A stretch of 37,291 nt of DNA, taken from positions 1 through 37,291 of the forward strand of contig CAJXDP010000014.1 of assembly GCA_913052445.1 (NCBI GenBank), given 5' to 3'. The translations under genes were made by a program, and so were the position numbers. Numbering within the stretch: position 1 is the stretch's first letter; every line of letters starts with the position of its first letter. This DNA comes from an uncultured Formosa sp. (GTDB taxonomy: Bacteria > Bacteroidota > Bacteroidia > Flavobacteriales > Flavobacteriaceae). This document shows positions 16,828 to 25,935 of the stretch, piece by piece. Under the pieces are notes generated by a model that saw only the letters and a program-made list of their open reading frames with translations, had not been told where the DNA came from and did no database searches.

Positions 16828-18282
16828 ATGCTCAAGCAATTCCTACAATATAAATTATCCCAAAAGTTATCGCCTCAGCAGATTCAGCTCATGAAGCTGA
16901 TACAGCTACCTACTCTGTCCTTCGAACAACGTATAAAACAAGAGCTGGAGGAGAACCCCGCACTTGAAAGTGGAAAAGAACAGGAAACTACTTATGATGA
17001 TGAGTTTGAATCCAATGACAATGATATAGACAACGAACAAATAGTCAATGAAGAAATCAATCTAGACGATTACCTGAGTGACGACGAAATTCCAGAATAT
17101 CGATTAAACGCCAACAATTACAGTTCAGATGACGAGCAAAAAACAATGCCTTTTGCTTCAGGCAGCTCTTTCACTCAACTTCTAATTGATCAACTAAGTA
17201 CATTTTCTGTAAATAAAACAATACATAAAATTGCAGAGTTTTTGATTGGAAGTATTGATGACAGTGGCTATATCCGACGCCCACTACTTGACATTATAGA
17301 TGATCTAGCATTTACTCAGAACTTATATACGGATGAAAAAACAATTGAAGTTGCTTTAAAAGTAGTACATCAATTAGACCCTGCTGGGGTCGGTGCTAGA
17401 AACCTCCAGGAGTGTTTGTCGCTTCAATTACAACGCAAAACACAAACTATAAATACCAGCCTTGCAAGTGATATTATTGAATATGGGTTTGATCCATTTA
17501 CTAAAAAGCATTATCAAAAATTACTGCAAAAGTTTGACGTAACCGAACTTCAACTACGAGATGCTGTTTTAGAAATTGAACGCTTAAACCCAAAACCAGG
17601 AAGCTCATTCTCTAACAATACACGCTCTATTGAGCATGTAGTCCCTGATTTTACAATTAGTATTGTTGAAGGAGAACTAGAGCTAAGTCTTAATGGGAGA
17701 AATGCTCCCGAACTACACGTTTCTCACCCTTATAATGAAATGCTTAAGGGGTACAGGGCTTCTAAAGAAAAAACGAAATCTCAAAAGGAAGCTGTCTTAT
17801 TTATAAAACAAAAGTTAGATGCTGCGAAATGGTTTATAGACGCTATAAAACAGCGTCAACAAACACTTTATGTTACAATGAGCGCCATTATGCACTACCA
17901 AAAAAATTATTTTTTAACTGGTGATGAACAACAACTAAGGCCTATGATTTTGAAAGACATTGCAGATGAAATAAAGATGGATATTTCAACAGTGTCTAGG
18001 GTTGCAAGCAGCAAATATGTAGACACTCCCTACGGCACGAAATTGATTAAAGAATTTTTTAGTGAGTCTATGACTAATGACCAAGGTGAAGAAGTTTCAA
18101 CTAGAGAAATAAAAAGTATATTAGAGACAATCATTAGCGAAGAGGATAAGAAAAAACCACTTACAGACGAAAAATTAGCACTTCTTTTAAAAGAAAAAGG
18201 CTATCCGATAGCACGAAGGACAATTGCTAAATATCGCGAACAATTGGACCTTCCTGTTGCAAGGCTTCGAAAAGAACTTTAA
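16828..18282 (+). CDS. rpoN: RNA polymerase sigma-54 factor
   Basis: The 484-residue sigma factor directs transcription from -24/-12 promoters with bacterial enhancer-binding proteins. The glutamine- and leucine-rich region I is at residues 1-48 (Q-K-L-S-P-Q-Q-I-Q-L-M-K-L). An acidic region II follows at about 50-115, then the core-binding domain, a helix-turn-helix near 375-400 (I-K-M-D-I-S-T-V-S-R-V) and the RpoN box A-R-R-T-I-A-K-Y-R-E at 462-471. No activator gene is adjacent. It ends 3 bases before the convergent umuD stop. Confidence 0.96.
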   Translation: MLKQFLQYKLSQKLSPQQIQLMKLIQLPTLSFEQRIKQELEENPALESGKEQETTYDDEFESNDNDIDNEQIVNEEINLDDYLSDDEIPEYRLNANNYSSDDEQKTMPFASGSSFTQLLIDQLSTFSVNKTIHKIAEFLIGSIDDSGYIRRPLLDIIDDLAFTQNLYTDEKTIEVALKVVHQLDPAGVGARNLQECLSLQLQRKTQTINTSLASDIIEYGFDPFTKKHYQKLLQKFDVTELQLRDAVLEIERLNPKPGSSFSNNTRSIEHVVPDFTISIVEGELELSLNGRNAPELHVSHPYNEMLKGYRASKEKTKSQKEAVLFIKQKLDAAKWFIDAIKQRQQTLYVTMSAIMHYQKNYFLTGDEQQLRPMILKDIADEIKMDISTVSRVASSKYVDTPYGTKLIKEFFSESMTNDQGEEVSTREIKSILETIISEEDKKKPLTDEKLALLLKEKGYPIARRTIAKYREQLDLPVARLRKEL

Positions 18283-18285
18283 AAA

Positions 18286-18726
18286 TTACACTTTCTTAAT
18301 TACATTAGTAACGATGCCCCATATTACAAAATCATTCTCTTCTGTGATTTGAATGGCCTGGTAGTTTTTATTTTCTGGCTGCAGCCAAACTTCATTCTCT
18401 TCAACCTTTAGTCGTTTGACCGTGAATTCTCCATCTAAAAAGCAAACTGCTATTTTATTATGTGCTGGAGAGAGGCTTCTGTCAATCACTAAAAGATCAT
18501 TGTCATTAAGTCCCGCATCAATCATTGATTGCCCGCTCACGCGGGCAAAGAAAGTCGCTTCTTTATTTTTGATAAGCTCGCTATCTAGTGACAGACGCTC
18601 TTTCTTAAAGTCTTCCGCTGGTGATGGAAATCCTGCAGAGATTCCTGTATCAAAATAAATAGCCCCTAGCGTATTGAGATTTTCAGGAATGAAAAAAGTA
18701 AGAGGTATGGTGGTGGTTATAGACAT
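18286..18726 (-). CDS. umuD: UmuD-type S24 self-cleaving protein (polymerase V accessory subunit)
   Basis: The 146-residue protein has a LexA/UmuD protease fold without the LexA DNA-binding domain. The cleavage site is A31-G32 in S-A-G-F-P-S-P-A-E-D; the catalytic pair is S67 (S-G-Q-S-M) and K104 (F-T-V-K-R). The distances cleavage-Ser-Lys (36 and 37 residues) equal those of E. coli UmuD. RecA-stimulated cleavage would make UmuD', the partner of UmuC. The start overlaps the end of umuC by 10 bases, so it is translated after umuC, the reverse of the usual umuD-umuC order. Confidence 0.93.
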   Translation of the reverse strand: MSITTTIPLTFFIPENLNTLGAIYFDTGISAGFPSPAEDFKKERLSLDSELIKNKEATFFARVSGQSMIDAGLNDNDLLVIDRSLSPAHNKIAVCFLDGEFTVKRLKVEENEVWLQPENKNYQAIQITEENDFVIWGIVTNVIKKV

Positions 18727-19979
18727 TGGACGGTTATTATATCATTTAAATTGGTTGTATAATTGGGTGACAAGTATTCTTGACGCATTTTCCAGGTCCG
18801 TTTTAAATCTTGATTTCCTAATTTTAATTTGGGCTCGTGATACTTTTTATTAATAAAGTCAATGGTGCGCATTAATGGTAGATGCTTTGGGTGTTCGTGA
18901 TTGAATAACTGCAACTGATGGTTGTCCGTTGGGACAATACCCGTGAGGATGACTCCTGCTTTCTTATACTGAATTCCTTTTTTATAAATAGTCGCAACAG
19001 CTTTAATTGCGTTCGTACTTAAGGTTAAACTAGAATTGGTTGGGAAAGGAATATTAACCACAATACTAGCTCGGTGCTGTTCTAAGTTTTTTTTGTGATA
19101 GTCACTTCGCAAAAAAATAAACATCATATGACAGCTAGACCCCTGCTTACGAAGTTTTTCGGCGCCACTACAAGCAAAGGTTGAGATACGCTCCTTAATA
19201 TCTTCTAAGTCTTTTATCGTGTGTTCAAAACTTCGAGTTGTTGCAATAGCACGTTTATTCTTAAGCGTTTCTGGACCTATTTTAGAAATTCCTTCTAAAT
19301 CTTTTTTTAGTTTCCACTCTGTAATTGAAAAGGTTTTACGCACCCACATATCAGGGAGCTGAACAAAATCATAAGCCGTTTTACATTGCTTAGCAGAAAG
19401 TCGCTTATGCAACGCTGGGCCTATACCCCAGACGTCTTTAAGTTGGGTCCACTTCAAAGCTTTAATGCGTTTCTCTTCGCTATCAATCACATAGACACCG
19501 CCTGTTTCTTTTGGAAATTTACGGGCGATCTTATTCGCTACTTTGCTCAGGGCTTTGGTTGGTGCGACCCCAACACATGTGGGGATCCCAGTCCATTTGA
19601 GGATGCGTTGGCGCATCTCTGTTCCATACTCATGAAGGTTATAGGAATCAAACCCGTTGAGCTGTAAAAACGCTTCGTCAATACTATAGACTTCTACATC
19701 GGGGGAGAATTGCTCTAGAATTCGCATGACTCGACTACTCATGTCTCCATACAGCGCATAATTAGATGAAAACAACTGAATATTATTAGCTTTAATGAAC
19801 TCTTTATACTTAAAGACAGGAGCCCCCATGGGTAACCCTAATACTTTTGCCTCATCACTTCGCGCAATCACGCAGCCATCATTATTCGATAAAATAGCAA
19901 TCGGTTTTTGACGTAAGGCAGGATTAAAAACCCGCTCACATGAAGCATAAAAATTATTACAATCAACAAGAGCAAACAT
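18717..19979 (-). CDS. umuC: UmuC-type Y-family DNA polymerase
   Basis: I place the start at the ATG at 19979 (M-F-A-L-V-D-C-N-N-F-Y-A-S), giving 420 residues; an in-frame extension to 20060 adds 27 residues unlike the family. The catalytic acids are D6 and D101-E102 (V-E-V-Y-S-I-D-E-A-F), at the same positions as in E. coli UmuC. S-N-N-D-G-C-V-I-A-R at 31-40 is the usual finger segment. The C-terminal part is UmuC-like, with the little-finger region and the R-x-W-x-M-R-Q-E-x-x-S-P-x-Y-T-T end. It performs translesion synthesis with UmuD'. No recognisable SOS box was found in the upstream region. Confidence 0.95.
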   Translation of the reverse strand: MFALVDCNNFYASCERVFNPALRQKPIAILSNNDGCVIARSDEAKVLGLPMGAPVFKYKEFIKANNIQLFSSNYALYGDMSSRVMRILEQFSPDVEVYSIDEAFLQLNGFDSYNLHEYGTEMRQRILKWTGIPTCVGVAPTKALSKVANKIARKFPKETGGVYVIDSEEKRIKALKWTQLKDVWGIGPALHKRLSAKQCKTAYDFVQLPDMWVRKTFSITEWKLKKDLEGISKIGPETLKNKRAIATTRSFEHTIKDLEDIKERISTFACSGAEKLRKQGSSCHMMFIFLRSDYHKKNLEQHRASIVVNIPFPTNSSLTLSTNAIKAVATIYKKGIQYKKAGVILTGIVPTDNHQLQLFNHEHPKHLPLMRTIDFINKKYHEPKLKLGNQDLKRTWKMRQEYLSPNYTTNLNDIITVQCL

Positions 19980-20092
19980 GGTATAAAGGTAGCGCATTTG
20001 TGGTTTGACTAAAATAAAAACATTGATTATTTTTATACTGTTTAGCCCTTTTTCGCGCATAAAATTATATGTTATTTTTATTGGATTATTAA

Positions 20093-20121
20093 TTGGAGTA
20101 TCATTCGTATTTCTATATTTG
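20093..20121 (+). promoter_or_regulatory. Promoter of the BtuB-like receptor gene
   Basis: TTG at 20093-20095 and TATATTTG at 20114-20121 are 18 bases apart, a full match to the flavobacterial consensus. The predicted start near 20126 lies inside the longest possible reading frame, which supports the downstream ATG at 20156 as the true start. Confidence 0.6.
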
Positions 20122-20155
20122 TAAAATAAATCTGACTAAACGAAATAAAAAAATT

Positions 20156-21976
20156 ATGAAAAATAAACTCTATTTATTGCTGTTTATTGTGAGTGTATTT
20201 TTACATAAAAACACATTGGCTCAAAACATTACGGAAGGACAAGCATTAGATTCTATAACGATTACTTCAGCAAGAATTGAACTTCCTTTTAAAGAAAACT
20301 CACGGACTATTACAGTTATTTCATCAAAGGATATCCTAGAAAGCCCTGCAACTAATTTAGCAGAACTCCTTCAACAAGAGGCGGGAATCGACGTCAGACG
20401 TCAAGGGGTTAATGGTATGCAGTCTGATTTATATATTCGCGGTGGAAGTTTTGATCAAACATTACTTTTGGTCGATGGCATCAAGGTGGAAGACCCCCAA
20501 ACGGGTCACCACACATTAAACATGGCGCTGCCGTTAGAGGTAATCGAACGGATTGAAATCATAAAAGGTCCTGCGGCACGTGTTTTTGGACAAAATGCCT
20601 TTACAGGGGCGATTAATATTGTTACTAAATCCAGTACCGATCGTATAAATTCAGTAGGCTATAAGCTAGGGTCTTACGACCAGCAGCAAGTATCGGGAAC
20701 TCTAGGAGCACAGCTAAGCGGCTCTGCCGTTATAGGGCATGCTTCTGTCAACACTTCTGAAGGTTATCGCTATAATACTGATTTTGAAAATCAAAATTAT
20801 TTTGTAAAAGGCATATTCAATACTAATGCAAATCCTATAGAAATGATTGGTTATTTTACTGAACGAAAATTTGGAGCTAATCAGTTTTACAATGTCGATG
20901 CACCTGACCAATATGAAGAAACCCAAAGTAGTCTTTTAGGGCTGTCTACAAGGTTTGAAACTAAAAAATTAAAGATCACACCTCGTGCTTATTGGAAGCG
21001 AAATCAAGATATGTACTTATACATTCGCGAAAGCCCTGAGGTTTATAGAAACTTACATATTTCAAACAAAGTAGGGATGCAAGTTAATGCTTCGTATTCT
21101 TCTAGCGCAGGAGTTAGTGGTTTTGGAATAGATGTGGCCAAGGTATTTATGGCCAGTACTAATTTGGGAGAGCGAGACCGATTAATGGCTAATTTGTTTG
21201 TTGAGCATAGGTTTTCTATCGCAAACAACTCCTTAGATATTACCCCAGGGGTCTCCGTAAATTACTTTTCAGACTTTAAATTTCATGCCTTTCCAGGTAT
21301 CGATATAGGATATACTATTAATGATAAACTTAAGGCTTATGCCAATATTGGTTACACATATAGAGTGCCAACATATACTGACTTATATTATGTAGGGCCA
21401 AGAGATTTAGGGAACGAAAATTTAGCACCTGAAAAAGCACTTTCTGAGGAAATTGGATTAAAATATTTCGGAATAAACTTTAATGCTTACGTTGCGATCT
21501 TTAACAGATCCTCTGACAACTTAATTGATTATACTAAAGAAAATGAAGACGATAAATGGGAAGCCACAAACTTAAAGAGCTTAAACTCTACAGGAGCAGA
21601 ATTAAATTTGTCTTCACAGTTTAAGTCAGGGCTATTCACTCAAAATATTAACTTAGGCTACACATATTTGGATGAAAACCTAAACGACGTGAAAACTGCT
21701 TATTCTAAATATGTTATCAATTCATTAATACATCATTTTACAGCAACGTTTCGCTCACAGTTTTTGAAAAACGTATCACAAAGTATCGTCTATAAATTTG
21801 CTGAACGAGCGTCTGGAGAAAGCTATAGTGTGGTTGATGTACAAGCCACTTTAAGTCTTTCAGAGCTTGAACTATCAATTATTGGTAATAATATTTTCAA
21901 TGCTGAATATATTGAAACAGGATTTGTTCCAATGCCTAAAGGAAATGTCTTAGTGGGAGTTAAATATTCGTTCTAG
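20156..21976 (+). CDS. TonB-dependent outer-membrane receptor, BtuB/CirA-like
   Basis: The start at 20156 gives 606 residues and a clean signal peptide (M-K-N-K-L-Y-L-L-L-F, ending L-A-Q at about 23). The TTG-initiated extension from 20093 overlaps the promoter. The plug domain (about 45-155) has L-Y-I-R-G-G-S-F-D-Q, L-L-V-D-G-I-K-V-E-D-P-Q-T-G-H-H and I-E-I-I-K-G-P-A-A-R. A barrel follows, with the C-terminal G-V-K-Y-S-F signature. The T-G-H-H segment and small barrel resemble BtuB-like receptors, but the substrate is not certain. There is no SusD partner and no N-terminal regulatory domain. Confidence 0.88.
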   Translation: MKNKLYLLLFIVSVFLHKNTLAQNITEGQALDSITITSARIELPFKENSRTITVISSKDILESPATNLAELLQQEAGIDVRRQGVNGMQSDLYIRGGSFDQTLLLVDGIKVEDPQTGHHTLNMALPLEVIERIEIIKGPAARVFGQNAFTGAINIVTKSSTDRINSVGYKLGSYDQQQVSGTLGAQLSGSAVIGHASVNTSEGYRYNTDFENQNYFVKGIFNTNANPIEMIGYFTERKFGANQFYNVDAPDQYEETQSSLLGLSTRFETKKLKITPRAYWKRNQDMYLYIRESPEVYRNLHISNKVGMQVNASYSSSAGVSGFGIDVAKVFMASTNLGERDRLMANLFVEHRFSIANNSLDITPGVSVNYFSDFKFHAFPGIDIGYTINDKLKAYANIGYTYRVPTYTDLYYVGPRDLGNENLAPEKALSEEIGLKYFGINFNAYVAIFNRSSDNLIDYTKENEDDKWEATNLKSLNSTGAELNLSSQFKSGLFTQNINLGYTYLDENLNDVKTAYSKYVINSLIHHFTATFRSQFLKNVSQSIVYKFAERASGESYSVVDVQATLSLSELELSIIGNNIFNAEYIETGFVPMPKGNVLVGVKYSF

Positions 21977-21984
21977 AGCTGTAA

Positions 21985-22320
21985 ATGAATTATAACAATA
22001 AAAAATTTAAACCAGTTTCAAATTCTGATAATGGAGAAACGTCAGAAGACACCTTATTTGAATACAAGCAAAAGAATAACATTTTGACGTCTACATACTG
22101 TGGTGGACAAATTAAAGAAGGACATTTAATAGGATTAGTTGATGACGATGGGGGAATTGAAATGTGCTACCATCAAGTAAATTTAAGAGGAGAGTTAATG
22201 ACAGGAACTTGTTTTTCAAAACCCGAAATTATGGATAATGGGAAAATTCGACTTCATGAAACTTGGAAATGGACTTCAGGGGACAAATCAAAAGGAAATT
22301 CAATACTTGAAGAAATATGA
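21985..22320 (+). CDS. Small conserved flavobacterial protein, often named N-acetylglutamate synthase
   Basis: The 111-residue cytoplasmic protein has no signal or membrane segment. It has a regular strand-rich pattern: S-N-S-D-N-G-E-T-S, Y-C-G-G-Q-I-K-E-G-H-L-I-G-L-V, C-Y-H-Q-V-N-L-R-G-E-L-M-T-G, and R-L-H-E-T-W-K-W-T-S-G-D near the C-terminus. I recognise this pattern from other flavobacteria, where it is labelled N-acetylglutamate synthase. It has no GNAT acetyl-CoA motif and is too short for one, so that name should not be trusted. It starts 9 bases after the receptor stop, probably in the same transcript. Confidence 0.8.
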   Translation: MNYNNKKFKPVSNSDNGETSEDTLFEYKQKNNILTSTYCGGQIKEGHLIGLVDDDGGIEMCYHQVNLRGELMTGTCFSKPEIMDNGKIRLHETWKWTSGDKSKGNSILEEI

Positions 22321-22334
22321 TTCTTAAAATAGAT

Positions 22335-22811
22335 CTAGTTGATAAGTGCGTTTACCTTGTCATAAACTAGGTGTGATTCCCAGCCTCTATAAAGAAGATA
22401 ATCTGCTAGTTTTTTCTTTCTTCTAAACGGATTTGTGTCGGTTAGGGTTGAAGCTTTTTTTTCAGCTAATGCATGAAATGTCTGTAGGTAATCATCCAGA
22501 TCAATTTCTGCAAGGGCTGCTTTGATAACATACTTAGAAATCTGTCGCTGTTTGAGTTCTACGGTTAGGCGTACTTTTCCCCATTTTTTTATGTTAAACT
22601 TTCCTCTAACATACGCTTTAGCAAAGCGCTCTTCATTTAAGTGATTGTCTTGAATTAAATCTACAATGATACGTTCGATCGCCTCCGGTATCATACGCAT
22701 TTGTTTGAGTTTTTGCTCTACTTCTTTGTGGCATCGGTCTTGATAGGCGCAGTATTTTTGAAGTTTAGCTAGTGCCTCTTCTATAGTATAAGATTTGTGT
22801 GCTTGATACAT
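22335..22811 (-). CDS. recX: Regulatory protein RecX
   Basis: The 158-residue, highly basic, all-helical protein is of normal RecX length. Family elements are Y-T-I-E-E-A-L-A-K-L-Q-K-Y-C-A-Y-Q-D-R-C near the N-terminus, L-I-Q-D-N-H-L-N-E-E-R-F-A-K-A-Y-V-R-G-K, W-G-K-V-R-L at about residues 76-81, and a C-terminal K-K-L-A-D-Y-L-L-Y-R-G-W. RecX binds and restrains RecA filaments. recA is not adjacent. It is the last gene of the porZ-recO-receptor-recX block, 2 bases behind the receptor, and ends 14 bases from a convergent gene. Confidence 0.93.
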   Translation of the reverse strand: MYQAHKSYTIEEALAKLQKYCAYQDRCHKEVEQKLKQMRMIPEAIERIIVDLIQDNHLNEERFAKAYVRGKFNIKKWGKVRLTVELKQRQISKYVIKAALAEIDLDDYLQTFHALAEKKASTLTDTNPFRRKKKLADYLLYRGWESHLVYDKVNALIN

Positions 22812-22813
22812 GT

Positions 22814-25216
22814 TTAGAACTTGTAGGTAATCGCCATAATAAGGTTGGTTCCCGCAGATGCTATTCCAGATGAATAGGTCCTGTATCGTTGATTAGTTAT
22901 ATTTTCTACAGCACCTACAAATGAGACTGAATCATTAAAGTCAAATTGCGTTCTAAAATTAAGTGTGAGCCACGACGGGGAATACGGGTTTCCCTCGCTG
23001 TCTAAAGCAAACAAGCTGTCTGCTAACTCGTCGGAAATTTCTGAAGCTCTAAGAGAACCATTGTAGTTTATAAACCCATCCAACTGTAACTTATTATATT
23101 TCCATATGATATGTGTATTTCCAAATACAGGCGCTGCATGTCTAACAGGCAATTCAACCCCTGGGGTCTCCTCCTGAGTCCCGTGTACGTAACTATACTG
23201 TGTCGTCAGCTTTAGTTCTTTGGAAAATAGAACTTTTATCCCTGCCTCAAACCCATAAATCCAAGACTTAGATGCGTTCTGAATCGCATGTATATCACTT
23301 AATTCTGTATCATACATCATTTGAGTTTCTCCGTTAATCTCAAAAGGTTTGCGAACTAATGCATTATCTAAGTAAGTGTAATATACCGAACTATCAAATA
23401 TTACAGATTGGTTTAGGTTAACTGTGAGCCCTAATTCGGCTCCATAAGCATATTCTGGCTTAAGACTGCTATTAGGGACCACCACTAAGCCATTTTGAGA
23501 GTCAAATATTTTTCCTATATCGTCAATGTTTGGCGCTCTGAAAGCTGTTGTTGCATTAAATTTCCACATAAAAGTATTATTTGGAACCCAACTAAAGCCT
23601 AAGGTCCCTGTAACAGCGCTTGTCTCTAGATTTGCCGTGTCTATTGGAAGGTTGTAGAATTCATTATTATCAGAAATATCAGCGTCAATTATTACATAGT
23701 TGTAGCGTATTCCTGACTGGACTGTTAACCTATTGTTTGGCTTGTATTTATAGCTTAAATAAGCGGCCATTGTCTGCCAATTAGATCCATCTGGGTATCT
23801 AGAGGCTATTGCTTCTGTAATATTATTTGTAGATATACTTTCTGTAAAACCCTTAGAACTTACTTTATTGTTTATAATTTCTGTCCCATAAGAGATATTC
23901 GATCGGTCTGATAATTGCTTATTAAGATCTAGGTTAAATGAAAGGGCATCTACATTTTCATTTCTGATTTTACGCGTATCCGAATTAAACCTTCTATTGA
24001 TTCGACTCTCCTTAAAGTTTTGATAGGCTGCAGATATTTTAATTTTATCATAGAAGCTAGAGCGGCTACTTAGCTTTGTTATTTGAGCATTTGCTAATAA
24101 CCAGTCTTGGGGTCCGTAATTCCATTCTGCATACTTCAAGTTGGCATCATCATGTATCGACAATCGATCATACCTCGGGTAGTCCGAGGTTGTAGAATAG
24201 TGGAGTCCAAGATCAAACTGTATATCATCATTGACTTTATAAATAACTTTCTGAGCGAGATGCATTTGACTAAAATTAGTGAACTTTTGGACTCTTGGTG
24301 TAGTATTGGGCGTCATAATATCTTGACCATTAAGAGGCTCGCTGTAATACGAACTTAAATAGTCGTCAGGGCCATGCTTACCCATGGTTAAATCTCCAAA
24401 ATCTGACACACTAATACTACTATGAAATCCCCATTTCTGAAATCCTAAATTAAAATCTAAGTGAGCTGTTTTTTCATTACTTGCTGAGGCATATCGTATT
24501 GTGCTGCGTGAAGATAAAAGAGGTTTCTTAGTATTAGAAAGCTTAGGGGTAGTGGTGTAAAAATTAATTACACCGCCAATAGCATCACTTCCATAAATAA
24601 CAGAGCCGGAGCCTAGTATAAGCTCTGTTTTTTCAACGTTGAATGGATTTACTGAAAGTATATTTTGAACATTGCCGCTTCTGAATATCGCATTATTTAA
24701 TCGAACACCATCCACGGTGATCAAGAGTCTATTTGTAGAAAAGCCTCTTATCATGGGGCTTCCACCTCCTAACTGGCTTTTTTGAATAAAGACCCGGCCA
24801 CTATTGATTAACAGGTCTGCACTTGTTTGAGGATTGGAAAGCTGAATATCCTTAGAATCTATACTAATAATATTCTGCGGCACCTCTTTTTTACTTTGCG
24901 TAAACTTAGACGCTGATATTACAACTTCATTTAGATTGGTTGATTTTGGTGAAAGAAAAACAGTATCCTGAATCTCTGATTTTCGAATAGACGTTTTGTA
25001 GTATGAAAGGTGTCCAAAATAAACTTTTTCAAAGTCTCTAAATGCTTTTATTTCAACCCGTCCGTCAAGATCTGATATCACTGTTTTGGTGGTTAGGTAA
25101 TTATAAACAACCGAACCAGGTATGGGCTCTTTATTAACTTCATCTGCCACAACTACCTGCTGTGCATGTGAGGTCAAAGCAAAAAATACAAAAAATTTAA
25201 AAAAGAAGTGAGTCAT
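22814..25216 (-). CDS. TonB-dependent receptor with carboxypeptidase-like N-domain, hemoglobin-receptor type
   Basis: The 800-residue outer-membrane protein has a signal peptide (1-18, ending S-H-A), then a carboxypeptidase regulatory-like domain (about 19-88), a plug (about 115-225) and a barrel ending I-T-Y-K-F. The plug segments M-I-R-G-F-S-T-N-R-L-L-I-T-V-D-G-V-R-L-N and G-S-G-S-V-I-Y-G-S-D-A-I-G-G-V follow the hemoglobin/heme receptor pattern, so heme or iron uptake is plausible but unproven. It lies 2 bases after recO and 2 before recX, and is certainly co-transcribed with these DNA repair genes. Confidence 0.88.
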   Translation of the reverse strand: MTHFFFKFFVFFALTSHAQQVVVADEVNKEPIPGSVVYNYLTTKTVISDLDGRVEIKAFRDFEKVYFGHLSYYKTSIRKSEIQDTVFLSPKSTNLNEVVISASKFTQSKKEVPQNIISIDSKDIQLSNPQTSADLLINSGRVFIQKSQLGGGSPMIRGFSTNRLLITVDGVRLNNAIFRSGNVQNILSVNPFNVEKTELILGSGSVIYGSDAIGGVINFYTTTPKLSNTKKPLLSSRSTIRYASASNEKTAHLDFNLGFQKWGFHSSISVSDFGDLTMGKHGPDDYLSSYYSEPLNGQDIMTPNTTPRVQKFTNFSQMHLAQKVIYKVNDDIQFDLGLHYSTTSDYPRYDRLSIHDDANLKYAEWNYGPQDWLLANAQITKLSSRSSFYDKIKISAAYQNFKESRINRRFNSDTRKIRNENVDALSFNLDLNKQLSDRSNISYGTEIINNKVSSKGFTESISTNNITEAIASRYPDGSNWQTMAAYLSYKYKPNNRLTVQSGIRYNYVIIDADISDNNEFYNLPIDTANLETSAVTGTLGFSWVPNNTFMWKFNATTAFRAPNIDDIGKIFDSQNGLVVVPNSSLKPEYAYGAELGLTVNLNQSVIFDSSVYYTYLDNALVRKPFEINGETQMMYDTELSDIHAIQNASKSWIYGFEAGIKVLFSKELKLTTQYSYVHGTQEETPGVELPVRHAAPVFGNTHIIWKYNKLQLDGFINYNGSLRASEISDELADSLFALDSEGNPYSPSWLTLNFRTQFDFNDSVSFVGAVENITNQRYRTYSSGIASAGTNLIMAITYKF

Positions 25217-25218
25217 TT

Positions 25219-25935
25219 TTAACTGTAAACTTGACTTAATACTGTTAATGATTTAGGGTGCCTAAAGCCTTGCAAATGTAATTTAAAATAGTCTAAAATC
25301 ATATTGAGTAGCTCTTGCTTTTGATTAGAACTTAGCTCAATTGATAAAGAGGTGTCAAATTTTGTGCCTAAAAACGGTTTTAATAGTTTTAACTTTTCAC
25401 CCGTAACAGAGTACTCCGAGTTTTTAACTTGAAATTTTCCCTCTTGCAAATTAAAATAAGATCGTTGATTATTTTGAATTTCTGGATTGATGCCTAAAAA
25501 CTTTGTAAGCCCCATTAAAAACTGGTGATGAAAAACCCCTGTATTTTCGACTGTATCAAACCATAGCAAAGTTGTTTCTATGTATTCGAAAAGCTGGAAG
25601 TTCGCTTCCTCTTCATTTAAAATCATTGATAAAATTTCTGACAAAAACAATAGAACTGTTGATTTGAAAACGTTAGTGTGTAATGATTCGTATGGCTTGT
25701 GGAGTCTTACCTCTTTAAGGTAATGTAAACTTCTCATCTCTTTATGTTGCGCTTCGATTTCAAGTAGTGATAAAGGTTGAAAATAAGCTGGCCTAAACTT
25801 ACCTTTTTTAGATTTTAGGGCATTTTTAATCATATAACTTTTTATCCCAGAAGATGCTGTGTAGCATTTTACAATAAGATCACTATCGTTATATTTAATT
25901 TTTGAGATGACAATTGCTTTTGTAGAGACGACCAT
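25219..25935 (-). CDS. recO: DNA repair protein RecO
   Basis: The 238-residue protein has an N-terminal OB-fold (about residues 1-80, beginning K-A-I-V-I-S-K-I-K-Y-N-D-S-D-L-I-V) and a helical C-terminal part (L-F-E-Y-I-E, H-H-Q-F-L-M-G-L-T-K-F-L-G-I). RecO anneals single strands and loads RecA with RecR in gap repair. The zinc-type cysteines seen in some RecO proteins are absent. The ATG shares one base with the porZ stop (TAATG), so translation is coupled to an envelope gene. Confidence 0.93.
   Translation of the reverse strand: MVVSTKAIVISKIKYNDSDLIVKCYTASSGIKSYMIKNALKSKKGKFRPAYFQPLSLLEIEAQHKEMRSLHYLKEVRLHKPYESLHTNVFKSTVLLFLSEILSMILNEEEANFQLFEYIETTLLWFDTVENTGVFHHQFLMGLTKFLGINPEIQNNQRSYFNLQEGKFQVKNSEYSVTGEKLKLLKPFLGTKFDTSLSIELSSNQKQELLNMILDYFKLHLQGFRHPKSLTVLSQVYS

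Noticed and set aside
19980-20060. In-frame N-terminal extension of UmuC
   Set aside because: The conserved polymerase N-terminus starts at the ATG at 19979; the added residues are not family-like and cover the probable promoter region.
19980-20092. Search for a LexA/SOS box upstream of umuC
   Set aside because: No clear palindrome of a known LexA type; the AT-rich imperfect repeats there are not distinguishable from background.
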